NCBI GenBank assembly: GCA_946530505.1
Contig: CAMNAD010000055.1
Coordinates: forward strand, 1-8,793
Direction: 5' to 3'
DNA length: 8,793 nucleotides
Source of the DNA: an uncultured Bacteroidales bacterium
Lineage (GTDB): Bacteria > Bacteroidota > Bacteroidia > Bacteroidales > UBA932
The position numbers were made by a program, and so were the translations under genes. The notes beneath the pieces were generated by a model. The model was given only the letters and a program-made list of their open reading frames with translations. It was not told where the DNA came from and ran no database searches. Of the stretch, positions 1-5,884 are shown one piece after another; position 1 is the stretch's first letter; every line of letters starts with the position of its first letter.

Positions 1-812
1 TAATAGGCGATGAGCCCGTCCATCGGGCGGGCCAGGAACCGGCTGAACGTCAAGTCCGGTGCAAGGGCCCTCAGGATGGGCTCGCAGGCTGCGCCGAAAC
101 CGCCGACGACGCCGACGGGATACCGTGCGGGATCATATTGGCGGAGGAACCCTTCGACAAAATCCCTCAGGTTGTCCTCGATCAGCTTCGTCATCCAGGG
201 ATCGCCGCCGTACCACTGGAGGATCCAGGGGGCGAAAGATCCCAGGTAGCGTGAGGGGGCTTCTCCCCGGTATACATGCTGGACAACCGTTTGGTAGTCA
301 GCTTCATGGACGGCTGAGAACGCTTTCGCGACAGCCTCGGGAACCCAGCCTTTGAGAAACGCCCCGAGGAAGCGTTTGCCCAGGCAGGCTGCGCTGCCTT
401 CGTCCCCGAGGATGAATCCGCAGGGATGGACGTTCCTTACGATCTGTTTCCCGTCATAGAGGCAGCTGTTGGATCCGGTGCCGAGGATGCAGGCGATGCC
501 GGGCTCCCGTCCGCAGACGGCCCGCGCCGCTGCCAGCAAGTCAGAGGCGGCTTCGATATCCGCCCCCGGGAACAGGGCCTGCAAGGGTGATGTGTCCCCG
601 TCCAGGAGACCGGCGCCGAAGAAATGGACCTCCCGGATCCTTCCGTCCTGGCTCTTGAGCCGGGTGACGGCTTCTTGAAGGATGGCCGATGTGGCTTCCT
701 GCGTCTGGGTGGAGAGGTTGAGGCCGGGCGTGACGAACCGGTCCCGGACGTCGCTTCCGTCCAATACGCACCACTCCGCTTTCGTGGCACCGCTGTCAAC
801 CAGGAGGATCAT
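1..812 (-). CDS. BadF/BadG/BcrA/BcrD-family ATPase, probable N-acetylglucosamine kinase-like sugar kinase (3' end at window edge)
   Basis: The frame is open from ATG at 812 to the left edge, giving 270 residues. Seen motifs fit the actin-like ATPase (ASKHA) fold: phosphate-1 loop VDSGATKAEW at residues 5-14, phosphate-2 loop ILGTGSNSC at 109-117, GFILGDEGSAACLG at 132-145, and an adenosine-site glycine run VGVVGGFGAA at 233-242. Bacteroidales relatives are annotated as N-acetylglucosamine kinase or BadF-type ATPases and phosphorylate amino sugars in the cytoplasm; the substrate here is inferred. The last two bases read TA on this strand, so the gene may stop exactly at the edge or run on a few residues; the family is usually about 280 residues. 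The ATG at 812 overlaps the upstream CYTH stop as ATGA, which suggests translational coupling; an in-frame ATG at 821 would add three residues (MES). It is the last visible gene of the gmk operon. Confidence 0.85.
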   Translation of the reverse strand, partial: MILLVDSGATKAEWCVLDGSDVRDRFVTPGLNLSTQTQEATSAILQEAVTRLKSQDGRIREVHFFGAGLLDGDTSPLQALFPGADIEAASDLLAAARAVCGREPGIACILGTGSNSCLYDGKQIVRNVHPCGFILGDEGSAACLGKRFLGAFLKGWVPEAVAKAFSAVHEADYQTVVQHVYRGEAPSRYLGSFAPWILQWYGGDPWMTKLIEDNLRDFVEGFLRQYDPARYPVGVVGGFGAACEPILRALAPDLTFSRFLARPMDGLIAY

Positions 813-1285
813 GCTTTCCATTCTTTGTAGGGATGCAGGCAGAGATGGGAATTGTAGTACCGTTTGTCTCCGGTGACTTCCTTCCCGAGCCAGGCAGGCT
901 TCACATAGGGTTCTTCGGGACTTCCGAGCTCGATTTCGGCCATGACCAGACCTTCGTTGTCTCCGTGGAATTCATCGACTTCCCATTTGCGGCCACCCGG
1001 TGCGGGTATGATATGACGGACCTTGTCAATGGCGCCTTCCTTGCAGAGAAGGAAGAGGTCTTCGGCATCCTGCAGGGGGATTTCCCGTTCCCATTCCTGG
1101 CGGCTGATGCCGTCGCGGCTGGGACCTTTGATGGTCAGGAATCCTTTGTCGTCGGCGATGCGGACACGGACGGTCCGTCCGGCGTCGTGGGCGATGTATC
1201 CCTGGCGGATGCGGATGGCATTTACGGCCTCCTGTTTGTACGTCTCGTCCAGGACGAGGAATTTGCGTTCGATTTCCAGGTTCAT
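809..1285 (-). CDS. CYTH domain protein (triphosphate tunnel metalloenzyme family)
   Basis: This 158-residue protein carries the CYTH signature ExExK as LEIERKFL (E4, E6, K8). It also has the alternating charged strands that line a triphosphate tunnel: RTVRVRI (37-43), LTIKG (50-54), EWEREIP (64-70), DKVRH (87-91), WEVDEFHG (101-108), AEIELGS (116-122) and EVTGDKRYY (136-144). Length and motif order match the small bacterial CYTH proteins often annotated as class IV adenylate cyclase. Characterised small bacterial members mostly hydrolyse inorganic tripolyphosphate or nucleoside triphosphates with a divalent metal, so a cyclase role should not be assumed. The start lies one base after the nadD stop (TAA-C-ATG), and its stop overlaps the start of the kinase-like gene. 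No signal peptide or membrane segment is visible, so it should be cytoplasmic. The fold is confident; the substrate is not. Confidence 0.9.
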   Translation of the reverse strand: MNLEIERKFLVLDETYKQEAVNAIRIRQGYIAHDAGRTVRVRIADDKGFLTIKGPSRDGISRQEWEREIPLQDAEDLFLLCKEGAIDKVRHIIPAPGGRKWEVDEFHGDNEGLVMAEIELGSPEEPYVKPAWLGKEVTGDKRYYNSHLCLHPYKEWKA

Positions 1286-1286
1286 G

Positions 1287-1838
1287 TTACATCATGTATT
1301 GGCTCATGTCACGGCCTTCTGCGAGGCCTTCACGGATTTGTGTAGAGGAGATATCGACTTTCGGTGCGTCCAGCACGTCGATTTTCCAGGCGGAATTCTC
1401 CGCACGGAGGTCCCGGATGAGGGTATCCAGGTCGAAACCGGTGCGGGGATAGACGGCCAGGCCGTATTCGGTCATGATGCGGTCGTAGTCGCGCCACCGG
1501 TGGATGTCCGCCAGGTTGTCGGCGCCAATGACCAGGGTATAGTCATGCTCGGGTTCACGGGCCTTGAGGGCGTCGAGGGTGCGGATGGTGTAGTGCGGCG
1601 GCTCCATGCCCAGTTCGATGTCTTCGACCCAGACTTTGAGTTCGGGATGGCGGCAGACGGCCTGGACGGCGGCCCGGTAGCGGTCGGTGCCGGTATCGGC
1701 GGAGATGCTGTCTTTCAGCGGGTTCTTCGGGGATACGACGAGGTAGGTCCAGTCGAACCGGTCCCGCAGATGCTGCATGATGGCGAGATGGCCGATGTGC
1801 AGGGGATTGAAGGATCCCGAATAGACGGCGATGCGCAT
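1287..1838 (-). CDS. nadD: Nicotinate-nucleotide adenylyltransferase
   Basis: NadD transfers AMP from ATP to nicotinate mononucleotide to make deamido-NAD, a step shared by de novo NAD synthesis and the Preiss-Handler route. The 183-residue product has the nucleotidyltransferase loop GSFNPLHIGH (8-17, with the HxGH motif), SPKNPLK (36-42), YTIRTLDAL (83-91), the NadD-typical GADNLADIHRW (105-115), and the C-terminal ISSTQIR (163-169) that binds ATP phosphates. The chosen start MRIAVYSGSF puts the Rossmann strand at the N-terminus as in the family. The frame is open a further 33 codons upstream, but that stretch lies inside gmk and is not family-like. The ATG comes one base after the gmk stop (TAA-G-ATG), so the two are probably co-translated. 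No residue expected in the catalytic motifs is missing. Confidence 0.95.
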   Translation of the reverse strand: MRIAVYSGSFNPLHIGHLAIMQHLRDRFDWTYLVVSPKNPLKDSISADTGTDRYRAAVQAVCRHPELKVWVEDIELGMEPPHYTIRTLDALKAREPEHDYTLVIGADNLADIHRWRDYDRIMTEYGLAVYPRTGFDLDTLIRDLRAENSAWKIDVLDAPKVDISSTQIREGLAEGRDMSQYMM

Positions 1839-1839
1839 C

Positions 1840-2409
1840 TTATTCCGCGGCCAGGAAGTCATCGACCATTTTCTCGACCTCGGTGAACGCGGTCTGGAGG
1901 TCGTCATTGACCAGGATCCGGTCGAACTTCGGGGCATAGGTCATTTCTTCCGCCGCCTTGGCGACCCGGTCTTCAATGGCCTCCATGGAGTCGGTCCCCC
2001 GCTTGATCAGCCGTTCCCGGAGCACCTCGACGGAAGGGGCCTGGATGAAGACGGACATGGCGTTGTCCCCGAAGTATTTCTTCAGGCTGACACCGCCTTT
2101 GACATCCACGTCGAAGATGATGACATGGCCTTTGGACCAGATGCGGTTGACCTCGGATTTGAGGGTCCCGTAGAATTTGTCCGTATAGACTTCCTCATAT
2201 TCGACGAATTTGTCCATCTCGACGAGCTTGCGGAAGATGTCGGCGCTGTAGAAAAGATATTCGACGCCGTCCTGCTCGGTGCCGCGCGGAGCGCGGGACG
2301 TGGCGGAGATGGAAAACTCCATTTCCGGGTGCAGGGGGAGCACATGATTGACGATGGTGCTTTTGCCGGAACCGGACGGAGCGGAGAAGATAATGACTTT
2401 GTGGCTCAT
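1840..2409 (-). CDS. gmk: Guanylate kinase
   Basis: Guanylate kinase phosphorylates GMP (or dGMP) to GDP with ATP and so feeds GTP pools. The 189-residue product is normal length. It shows the P-loop APSGSGKST (10-18), the GMP-binding region SATSRAPRGTEQDGVEY (35-51), Y80 of FYGT (79-82), the Walker-B-like FDVDVKGG (99-106), and the lid segment LIKRGTDS (134-141). I chose MSHKVIIF at 2409. A start 17 codons upstream would fall before the promoter-like element and adds non-homologous residues. It is the first gene of the gmk-nadD-CYTH-kinase run and is transcribed divergently from fba. In many Bacteroidales a yicC-like gene precedes gmk; here the neighbour is fba instead. There is no clear Shine-Dalgarno sequence. 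Confidence 0.96.
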   Translation of the reverse strand: MSHKVIIFSAPSGSGKSTIVNHVLPLHPEMEFSISATSRAPRGTEQDGVEYLFYSADIFRKLVEMDKFVEYEEVYTDKFYGTLKSEVNRIWSKGHVIIFDVDVKGGVSLKKYFGDNAMSVFIQAPSVEVLRERLIKRGTDSMEAIEDRVAKAAEEMTYAPKFDRILVNDDLQTAFTEVEKMVDDFLAAE

Positions 2410-2412
2410 TGG

Positions 2413-2443
2413 TTGAATCTTTCCACAAAAATAGTTAAATTTG
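2413..2443 (+). promoter_or_regulatory. Candidate fba promoter (Bacteroidota -33/-7 type)
   Basis: A TTG at 2413-2415 and TAAATTTG at 2436-2443 (followed by C) are separated by 20 bp. This is a full match to the Bacteroidota pattern TTG-N(about 20)-TAnnTTTGY. Transcription would begin near 2450 and leave a leader of roughly 70 bases before the fba ATG. The element interlocks with the divergent gmk -7 element at 2426-2433. Confidence 0.6.
2426..2433 (-). promoter_or_regulatory. Candidate gmk promoter -7 element
   Basis: On the minus strand this reads TATTTTTG and matches the Bacteroidota -7 consensus TAnnTTTG. It lies 16 bp before the gmk ATG, so the transcript would have a leader of only about ten bases. 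The best upstream TTG on this strand (plus 2458-2460) is 24 bp away, longer than the usual 19-21, so the -33 element is weak or absent. Confidence 0.45.
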
Positions 2444-2471
2444 CGTGATTTTCCGTGCAATGGCAGAAATA

Positions 2472-2502
2472 TTGCAGCGGAATGCCCCGGGAAATATTTT
2501 TA
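2472..2502 (+). promoter_or_regulatory. Second, weaker candidate fba promoter
   Basis: A TTG at 2472-2474 is followed after exactly 20 bp by TATTTTTA at 2495-2502, one base off TAnnTTTG. Transcription would start near 2510, giving a short AT-rich leader before ATG 2523. Spacing is right but the final G is missing, so it may be chance in AT-rich leader DNA. Confidence 0.3.
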
Positions 2503-2522
2503 TTATTATATCTATTTTATTT

Positions 2523-3524
2523 ATGGTTTCTTATAAAGAATTGGGCCTTGTGAACACCAGAGAGATGTTCAAGAAGGCTGTCGCAGGCGGATATGCCATC
2601 CCGGCATTCAATTTCAACAACATGGAGCAGCTCCAGGCCATCATCCAGGCGGCCGCCGAGACCAAGTCCCCGGTGATCCTCCAGGTTTCCAGCGGTGCCC
2701 GTAAGTATGCCAACCAGACCCTTCTCCGTTACATGGCGGAAGGTGCTGTCGCGTATGCGAAGGAGCTCGGTTGGGAGCATCCCCAGATCTGCCTCCACCT
2801 GGACCATGGCAACAGCTTCGAGCTCTGCAAGAGCTGCGTGGACATGGGCTTCTCTTCCGTCATGATCGACGCCTCCTCCCTCCCCTATGAGGAGAACATC
2901 GCCCTGACCAAGCAGGTTGTCGAGTATGCGCACCAGTTCGATGTGACCGTCGAGGCTGAACTCGGCGTGCTCGCCGGTGTCGAGGATGAGGTTTCCGCCG
3001 CGGAATCCCATTACACCAAGCCGGAAGAGGTCATCGACTTCGCCACCCGTACCGGCTGCGACTCCCTCGCCATCTCCATCGGTACCTCCCACGGTGCTTA
3101 CAAGTTCAAACCCGAGCAGTGCACCCGCGACCCCAAGACCGGCCGTCTGGTACCTCCGCCCCTCGCATTCAACGTTCTCCACGAGATCGAGAAGAAGCTT
3201 CCCGGCTTCCCTATCGTACTTCACGGATCCAGCTCCGTTCCCCAGGAATATGTCGACATCATCAACCAGCATGGCGGCAAGCTTCCCGATGCAGTAGGTA
3301 TCCCCGAAGAGCAGCTCCGCGAGGCTTCCAAGAGCGCTGTCTGCAAGATCAACATCGACTCCGACAGCCGTCTTGCAATGACCGCAGCAGTCCGCAAGGT
3401 ATTCGATGAGAAACCCGGTGAATTCGACCCTCGCAAGTACCTCGGCCCCGCCCGCGACGAGATGAAGAAACTCTACATGCACAAGATCATCAACGTTCTT
3501 GGCAGCGACGGCAAGGCAGAGTAA
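2523..3524 (+). CDS. fba: Class II fructose-1,6-bisphosphate aldolase
   Basis: The enzyme reversibly splits fructose-1,6-bisphosphate into glyceraldehyde-3-phosphate and dihydroxyacetone phosphate in glycolysis and gluconeogenesis. The 333-residue product shows the class II zinc-enzyme motifs: LHLDHG (91-96, with catalytic Asp94 and zinc ligand His95), VEAELG (143-148), GTSHGAYKF (187-195, zinc ligand His190), VLHGSSSVP (232-240, zinc ligand His234) and the phosphate-binding INIDSDSR (276-283). I chose MVSYKELGLV at 2523 because it matches the family N-terminus. An in-frame ATG at 2445 would sit at the promoter and add 26 hydrophobic, non-family residues. The leader is very AT-rich and lacks a Shine-Dalgarno sequence, as is common for strongly translated Bacteroidota genes. 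Codon choice is strongly biased (mostly ATC, GGC or GGT, ACC), which fits high expression. It is monocistronic: divergent from gmk and ended by a strong hairpin. Confidence 0.96.
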   Translation: MVSYKELGLVNTREMFKKAVAGGYAIPAFNFNNMEQLQAIIQAAAETKSPVILQVSSGARKYANQTLLRYMAEGAVAYAKELGWEHPQICLHLDHGNSFELCKSCVDMGFSSVMIDASSLPYEENIALTKQVVEYAHQFDVTVEAELGVLAGVEDEVSAAESHYTKPEEVIDFATRTGCDSLAISIGTSHGAYKFKPEQCTRDPKTGRLVPPPLAFNVLHEIEKKLPGFPIVLHGSSSVPQEYVDIINQHGGKLPDAVGIPEEQLREASKSAVCKINIDSDSRLAMTAAVRKVFDEKPGEFDPRKYLGPARDEMKKLYMHKIINVLGSDGKAE

Positions 3525-3542
3525 TTCTCTACAGTTTGAAAG

Positions 3543-3578
3543 AAAAAGGTTCCGGACGATTGCCCGGAACCTTTTTTT
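3543..3578. terminator. Rho-independent terminator between fba and radC, probably bidirectional
   Basis: A perfect 13-bp stem pairs 3543-3555 (AAAAAGGTTCCGG) with 3564-3576 (CCGGAACCTTTTT) around an 8-base loop (3556-3563). On the plus strand it runs into seven Ts, ending fba transcripts 19 bases after the stop. On the minus strand it is followed by five Ts, then CTTT, so it can also end radC transcripts. The radC stop codon TAA (3579-3577) overlaps the 3' end of the structure. Confidence 0.88.
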
Positions 3579-4263
3579 ATGCCCCGTAAAGCCGTTCGTC
3601 GGCGAAGGACCAGAAGGTGGTGTCGCAGACGACGACATGGTCGAGCAGGATGATGTTGAAAGACGAACAGGCTTTGCGGAGTTGGGCGGTACAGACAATG
3701 TCGTCGTGGGAGGGGTGTGGATCGCCGGATGGATGGTTGTGCACCATCACTATTGACGTAGCACAGCGCTCCACACAGGCCTGCATAACGAGACGGTTGT
3801 CTATCACCGTAGTATCCAGGCCGCCGGAAGAGAGTTTCTGTTTGCCTATCAGGCGGTTGTTTTTGTTCAGGAACAGCACCCACAGTTCTTCATGGGTCAG
3901 CCCCTTCATCGACGGCACCATCAGCTCATAGATGCGGCGGGGAGTGTTCAGGGGCACATCACCGCGCCGCGCCTCTTCCTCCAGAAAACGCCTCCCAAGT
4001 TCAAACGCCGCCATTACCGAACAGGCCTTGTCCGGCCCGATTCCGGGCAGTTTCTGCATGGACTGCATGGACATGCAGAACAGTTTCGTCAGTCTTCCTT
4101 CCGCCATATTCAGCAGCCGATGCGCCAGATCCAGAGCACCCATCTCCCTGGTGCCGTTGCGCAGCAACACGGCCAGCAATTCCGCCTCGCTGAGGGCGGC
4201 GGCCCCCTTTGCAAGCATCTTCTCCCGAGGACGCTCGCTCTCGCACAGTTCCTTGATCTTCAT
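3577..4263 (-). CDS. radC: RadC/YsxA-family JAMM protein
   Basis: The 228-residue product has the RadC architecture. An N-terminal helical part opens with MKIKELCESERPREKM, followed by a helix-hairpin-helix KLPGIGPDKA (71-80) and a C-terminal JAB1/MPN (JAMM) domain. The metal site is intact: HNHPSG at 175-180 (His175, His177), PS at 184-185 and Asp188, with a glutamate in EELWVLFLN (125-133). The biochemical role of RadC is unsettled; the name comes from an old link to DNA repair that was later disputed, and a JAMM fold implies metallo-hydrolase chemistry. The start at 4263 matches the family N-terminus; the frame stays open far upstream, across the mraZ promoter region, without family sequence. 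It converges on fba and diverges from mraZ. I could not identify a convincing promoter for it between 4264 and 4513. Confidence 0.92.
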   Translation of the reverse strand: MKIKELCESERPREKMLAKGAAALSEAELLAVLLRNGTREMGALDLAHRLLNMAEGRLTKLFCMSMQSMQKLPGIGPDKACSVMAAFELGRRFLEEEARRGDVPLNTPRRIYELMVPSMKGLTHEELWVLFLNKNNRLIGKQKLSSGGLDTTVIDNRLVMQACVERCATSIVMVHNHPSGDPHPSHDDIVCTAQLRKACSSFNIILLDHVVVCDTTFWSFADERLYGA

Positions 4264-4440
4264 GGCTGCAAGAAAAGCATTTCGGCGATGAGAATCAATC
4301 AAAAAAATTTGGCAGTGACATAAAACCGGGCAACGATTTTTTCGCCTATGCCAAAGTACGGAAACAGAAGGACTTGCATTTCGGAGAAAGAAACGATTCA
4401 AACGTTTAAGTGACGAACGGAACAACATGTTGATAACTTT

Positions 4441-4480
4441 GTGGAAAAAATTGTAAAACATTGGAAGAAAGTGGAAAATT
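4441..4480 (+). repeat. Four-unit 10-bp direct repeat, probable MraZ operator (MraZ boxes)
   Basis: Cutting the sequence every ten bases gives GTGGAAAAAA, TTGTAAAACA, TTGGAAGAAA and GTGGAAAATT. Each unit begins with a (G/T)TG(G/T)AA core, and the period is exactly one DNA turn. MraZ of Escherichia coli is known to bind TGGG-type repeats spaced by 5 nt ahead of its own gene. The same geometry, with TGGAA cores, directly in front of this mraZ and overlapping the promoter -33 region makes an autoregulatory operator likely. Confidence 0.7.
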
Positions 4481-4493
4481 TTTACTACCTTTG
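4461..4493 (+). promoter_or_regulatory. mraZ (dcw cluster) promoter
   Basis: TACCTTTG at 4486-4493, followed by T, matches the Bacteroidota -7 consensus TAnnTTTGY. A TTG at 4461-4463 lies 22 bp upstream, slightly long for the -33 element, and falls inside the third 10-bp repeat. Transcription should begin near 4500, leaving a leader of about 14 bases before the mraZ ATG. A protein bound to the repeats would block this promoter. Confidence 0.7.
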
Positions 4494-4513
4494 TGCCATT
4501 GCGTATACGAATT

Positions 4514-4963
4514 ATGGTCACTTTTATCGGAGAATACACATCCAAGATCGACGACAAGGGAAGAATGGTCTTCCCTGCGCCGCTCAAGGGCATGTTGCCT
4601 CCGGGAAGCGACATGAGGTTTGTCATCAAGAAAGATCTTTTCGAACCCTGCCTGCAGATGTACACCCTCGAAGAGTGGGAGCACACCAGCGCGGAGGTAA
4701 AGAGCAAGCTCAATTTCTTCAACAGACAGCACGCAATATTCTGGAGAGAATATATGCGCGACCGCGACGTTGTGGAGCCCGACGCCAAACTCGGGCGCAT
4801 CACCGTGTCGCGCAAACTCCTTGATGCCATAGGTGTAACCAAAGAAGTGGTTTTCTCCGGCAATGACTTCAAGATCGAGATCTGGGCGAAAGAAGAATTT
4901 GAGAAGAACAGAATCCCGAACGAAGATTACATTGCCATTGCAGAAAGCCTCTCCGACAAATAG
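4514..4963 (+). CDS. mraZ: Transcriptional regulator MraZ
   Basis: MraZ is the DNA-binding regulator usually encoded first in the dcw cluster; in Escherichia coli it represses its own operon. The 149-residue product has two tandem MraZ/SpoVT-AbrB-like half domains: the first begins FIGEYTSKIDDKGRMVFPAP (4-23) and the second includes EPDAKLGRITVSRKLLD (88-104). I chose ATG 4514 because MVTFIGEY matches the family N-terminus. A GTG in frame at 4493 would overlap the -7 element, so it cannot be transcribed from this promoter. There is no Shine-Dalgarno sequence. Fifteen bases separate its stop from rsmH. The direct repeats immediately upstream are its probable target. Confidence 0.95.
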   Translation: MVTFIGEYTSKIDDKGRMVFPAPLKGMLPPGSDMRFVIKKDLFEPCLQMYTLEEWEHTSAEVKSKLNFFNRQHAIFWREYMRDRDVVEPDAKLGRITVSRKLLDAIGVTKEVVFSGNDFKIEIWAKEEFEKNRIPNEDYIAIAESLSDK

Positions 4964-4970
4964 GAAGGAG
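4962..4970 (+). promoter_or_regulatory. Strong Shine-Dalgarno sequence of rsmH
   Basis: AGGAAGGAG overlaps the mraZ stop codon and ends 8 bases before the rsmH ATG. It fits the anti-Shine-Dalgarno sequence well and stands out in a window where most starts have none. It supports the rsmH start at 4979. Confidence 0.65.
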
Positions 4971-4978
4971 ATTCTGCA

Positions 4979-5881
4979 ATGAGCGTGTACCATAACCCAG
5001 TCCTGCTCCACGAGAGCATTTCCTCACTCGTAACGAATCCCGACGGATACTATGCCGACGCTACCTTCGGCGGAGGCGGGCACAGTGCGGGCATTCTCGA
5101 AGCAATCAGCACGAAAGGCCGCCTGATGGCCTTCGACCGCGACGCCGACGCAGCTGCAAACGCTCCGGCCGACGACCGCTTCACACTGATACACAACAAT
5201 TTCAGATTCATACACAACTACACCCTCCTGCACCATCCGGAGGGTCTCGACGGCATCCTTGCAGACCTTGGAGTGTCGTCGCACCAGTTCGATACGGCGG
5301 AAAGGGGATTCTCCTTCCGTTATAGCGCCCCGCTCGACATGCGAATGAACGTGCAGGGCGACAAGACTGCAGCGGACATTGTCAATTCGTATACGCAAAA
5401 CGAGTTGGAAAAGATCCTGAAAGTCTATGGTGAGATTGATAATGCGCACAAAGTCGCCGGGCTCATACTTGCTGCCAGGCAGCAGAAGCCCATCCTCACC
5501 ACGGACGACCTCGACAGTGCCATTGCAGCAGCCCTGCCGTCTTTCGCCGAGCACAAATTCCTTGCGAAGGTCTATCAGGCCCTCCGCATCGAAGTCAACC
5601 AGGAAATGAGAGCCCTTGAAAAGTTCCTTGAAGGAGCAGCCGCATCCCTCAAGAAAGGAGGCCGCCTGGTAATCATCACCTACCATTCCCTCGAAGACCG
5701 CATGGTAAAGAATTTCTTCCGGGCGGGCAATATCGAAGGCATGGTCGAGAAAGACATCTACGGAAGGACCAGCGCGCCACTCAAGCCCATCGGCAGCAAG
5801 CCGGTGCTACCCTCCGAAGATGAGATTGCGAACAACACCCGCGCCCGCAGTGCAAAGATGCGCGTGGCAGAAAAAATCTGA
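4979..5881 (+). CDS. rsmH: 16S rRNA (cytosine(1402)-N(4))-methyltransferase RsmH
   Basis: RsmH (MraW) uses S-adenosylmethionine to methylate N4 of C1402 in the decoding centre of 16S rRNA. The 300-residue product is standard length. It shows the SAM site DATFGGGGHS (27-36), the acidic strand end FDRD (52-55), the catalytic-face motif ILADLGVSSHQFD (93-105), PLDMRM (118-123), QALRIEVNQE (200-209), ITYHSLEDR (233-241) and the C-terminal NTRARSAKMRVAEK (286-299). The start is fixed by homology to the usual M..YHNPVLL opening and by the good ribosome binding site. It follows mraZ, as in most bacteria, and its stop lies three bases before ftsL. Nothing looks broken. Confidence 0.97.
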   Translation: MSVYHNPVLLHESISSLVTNPDGYYADATFGGGGHSAGILEAISTKGRLMAFDRDADAAANAPADDRFTLIHNNFRFIHNYTLLHHPEGLDGILADLGVSSHQFDTAERGFSFRYSAPLDMRMNVQGDKTAADIVNSYTQNELEKILKVYGEIDNAHKVAGLILAARQQKPILTTDDLDSAIAAALPSFAEHKFLAKVYQALRIEVNQEMRALEKFLEGAAASLKKGGRLVIITYHSLEDRMVKNFFRAGNIEGMVEKDIYGRTSAPLKPIGSKPVLPSEDEIANNTRARSAKMRVAEKI

Positions 5882-5884
5882 AGC

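Larger units (their letters stand above)
4264..4513. other. radC-mraZ divergent intergenic region
   Basis: About 250 bases lie between the divergent radC and mraZ starts, with the right end AT-rich. The right 75 bases hold the mraZ control region: 10-bp repeats at 4441-4480, a promoter at 4461-4493 and an 8-bp palindrome CGTATACG at 4502-4509 near the predicted transcript start. An 8-bp palindrome AAACGTTT (4400-4407) and a DnaA-box-like TGTTGATAA (4428-4436) lie further left. I see no tRNA, no small gene with family-like sequence and no clear hairpin terminator here. Confidence 0.6.

Noticed and set aside
1023..1886. Long plus-strand open frame opposite CYTH and nadD
   Set aside because: It mirrors conserved genes on the other strand, has repetitive Gly/Val/Asp composition and no family motif.
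2445..2522. N-terminal extension of fba from ATG 2445
   Set aside because: It would begin at the promoter -7 element and add 26 hydrophobic residues that no class II aldolase needs; MVSYKELG at 2523 is the family start.
2517..3698. Long open frame (393 codons) on the minus strand opposite fba
   Set aside because: It is antisense to a clearly conserved aldolase, has low-complexity Leu/Gly/Val/Asp content from GC-rich codon mirroring, has no recognisable motif and crosses the terminator and radC end.
4441..4480. Repeats before mraZ as a CRISPR array or minisatellite
   Set aside because: Units are 10 bp with no spacers, and their position in front of mraZ fits an operator better.
4264..4872. 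Upstream extension of the radC frame across the mraZ region
   Set aside because: The extra residues do not resemble RadC and overlap the mraZ promoter and coding sequence; the family start is at 4263.
4406..5011. Minus-strand frame of 201 codons opposite mraZ
   Set aside because: It is a shadow of mraZ on the opposite strand and shows no motif of its own.
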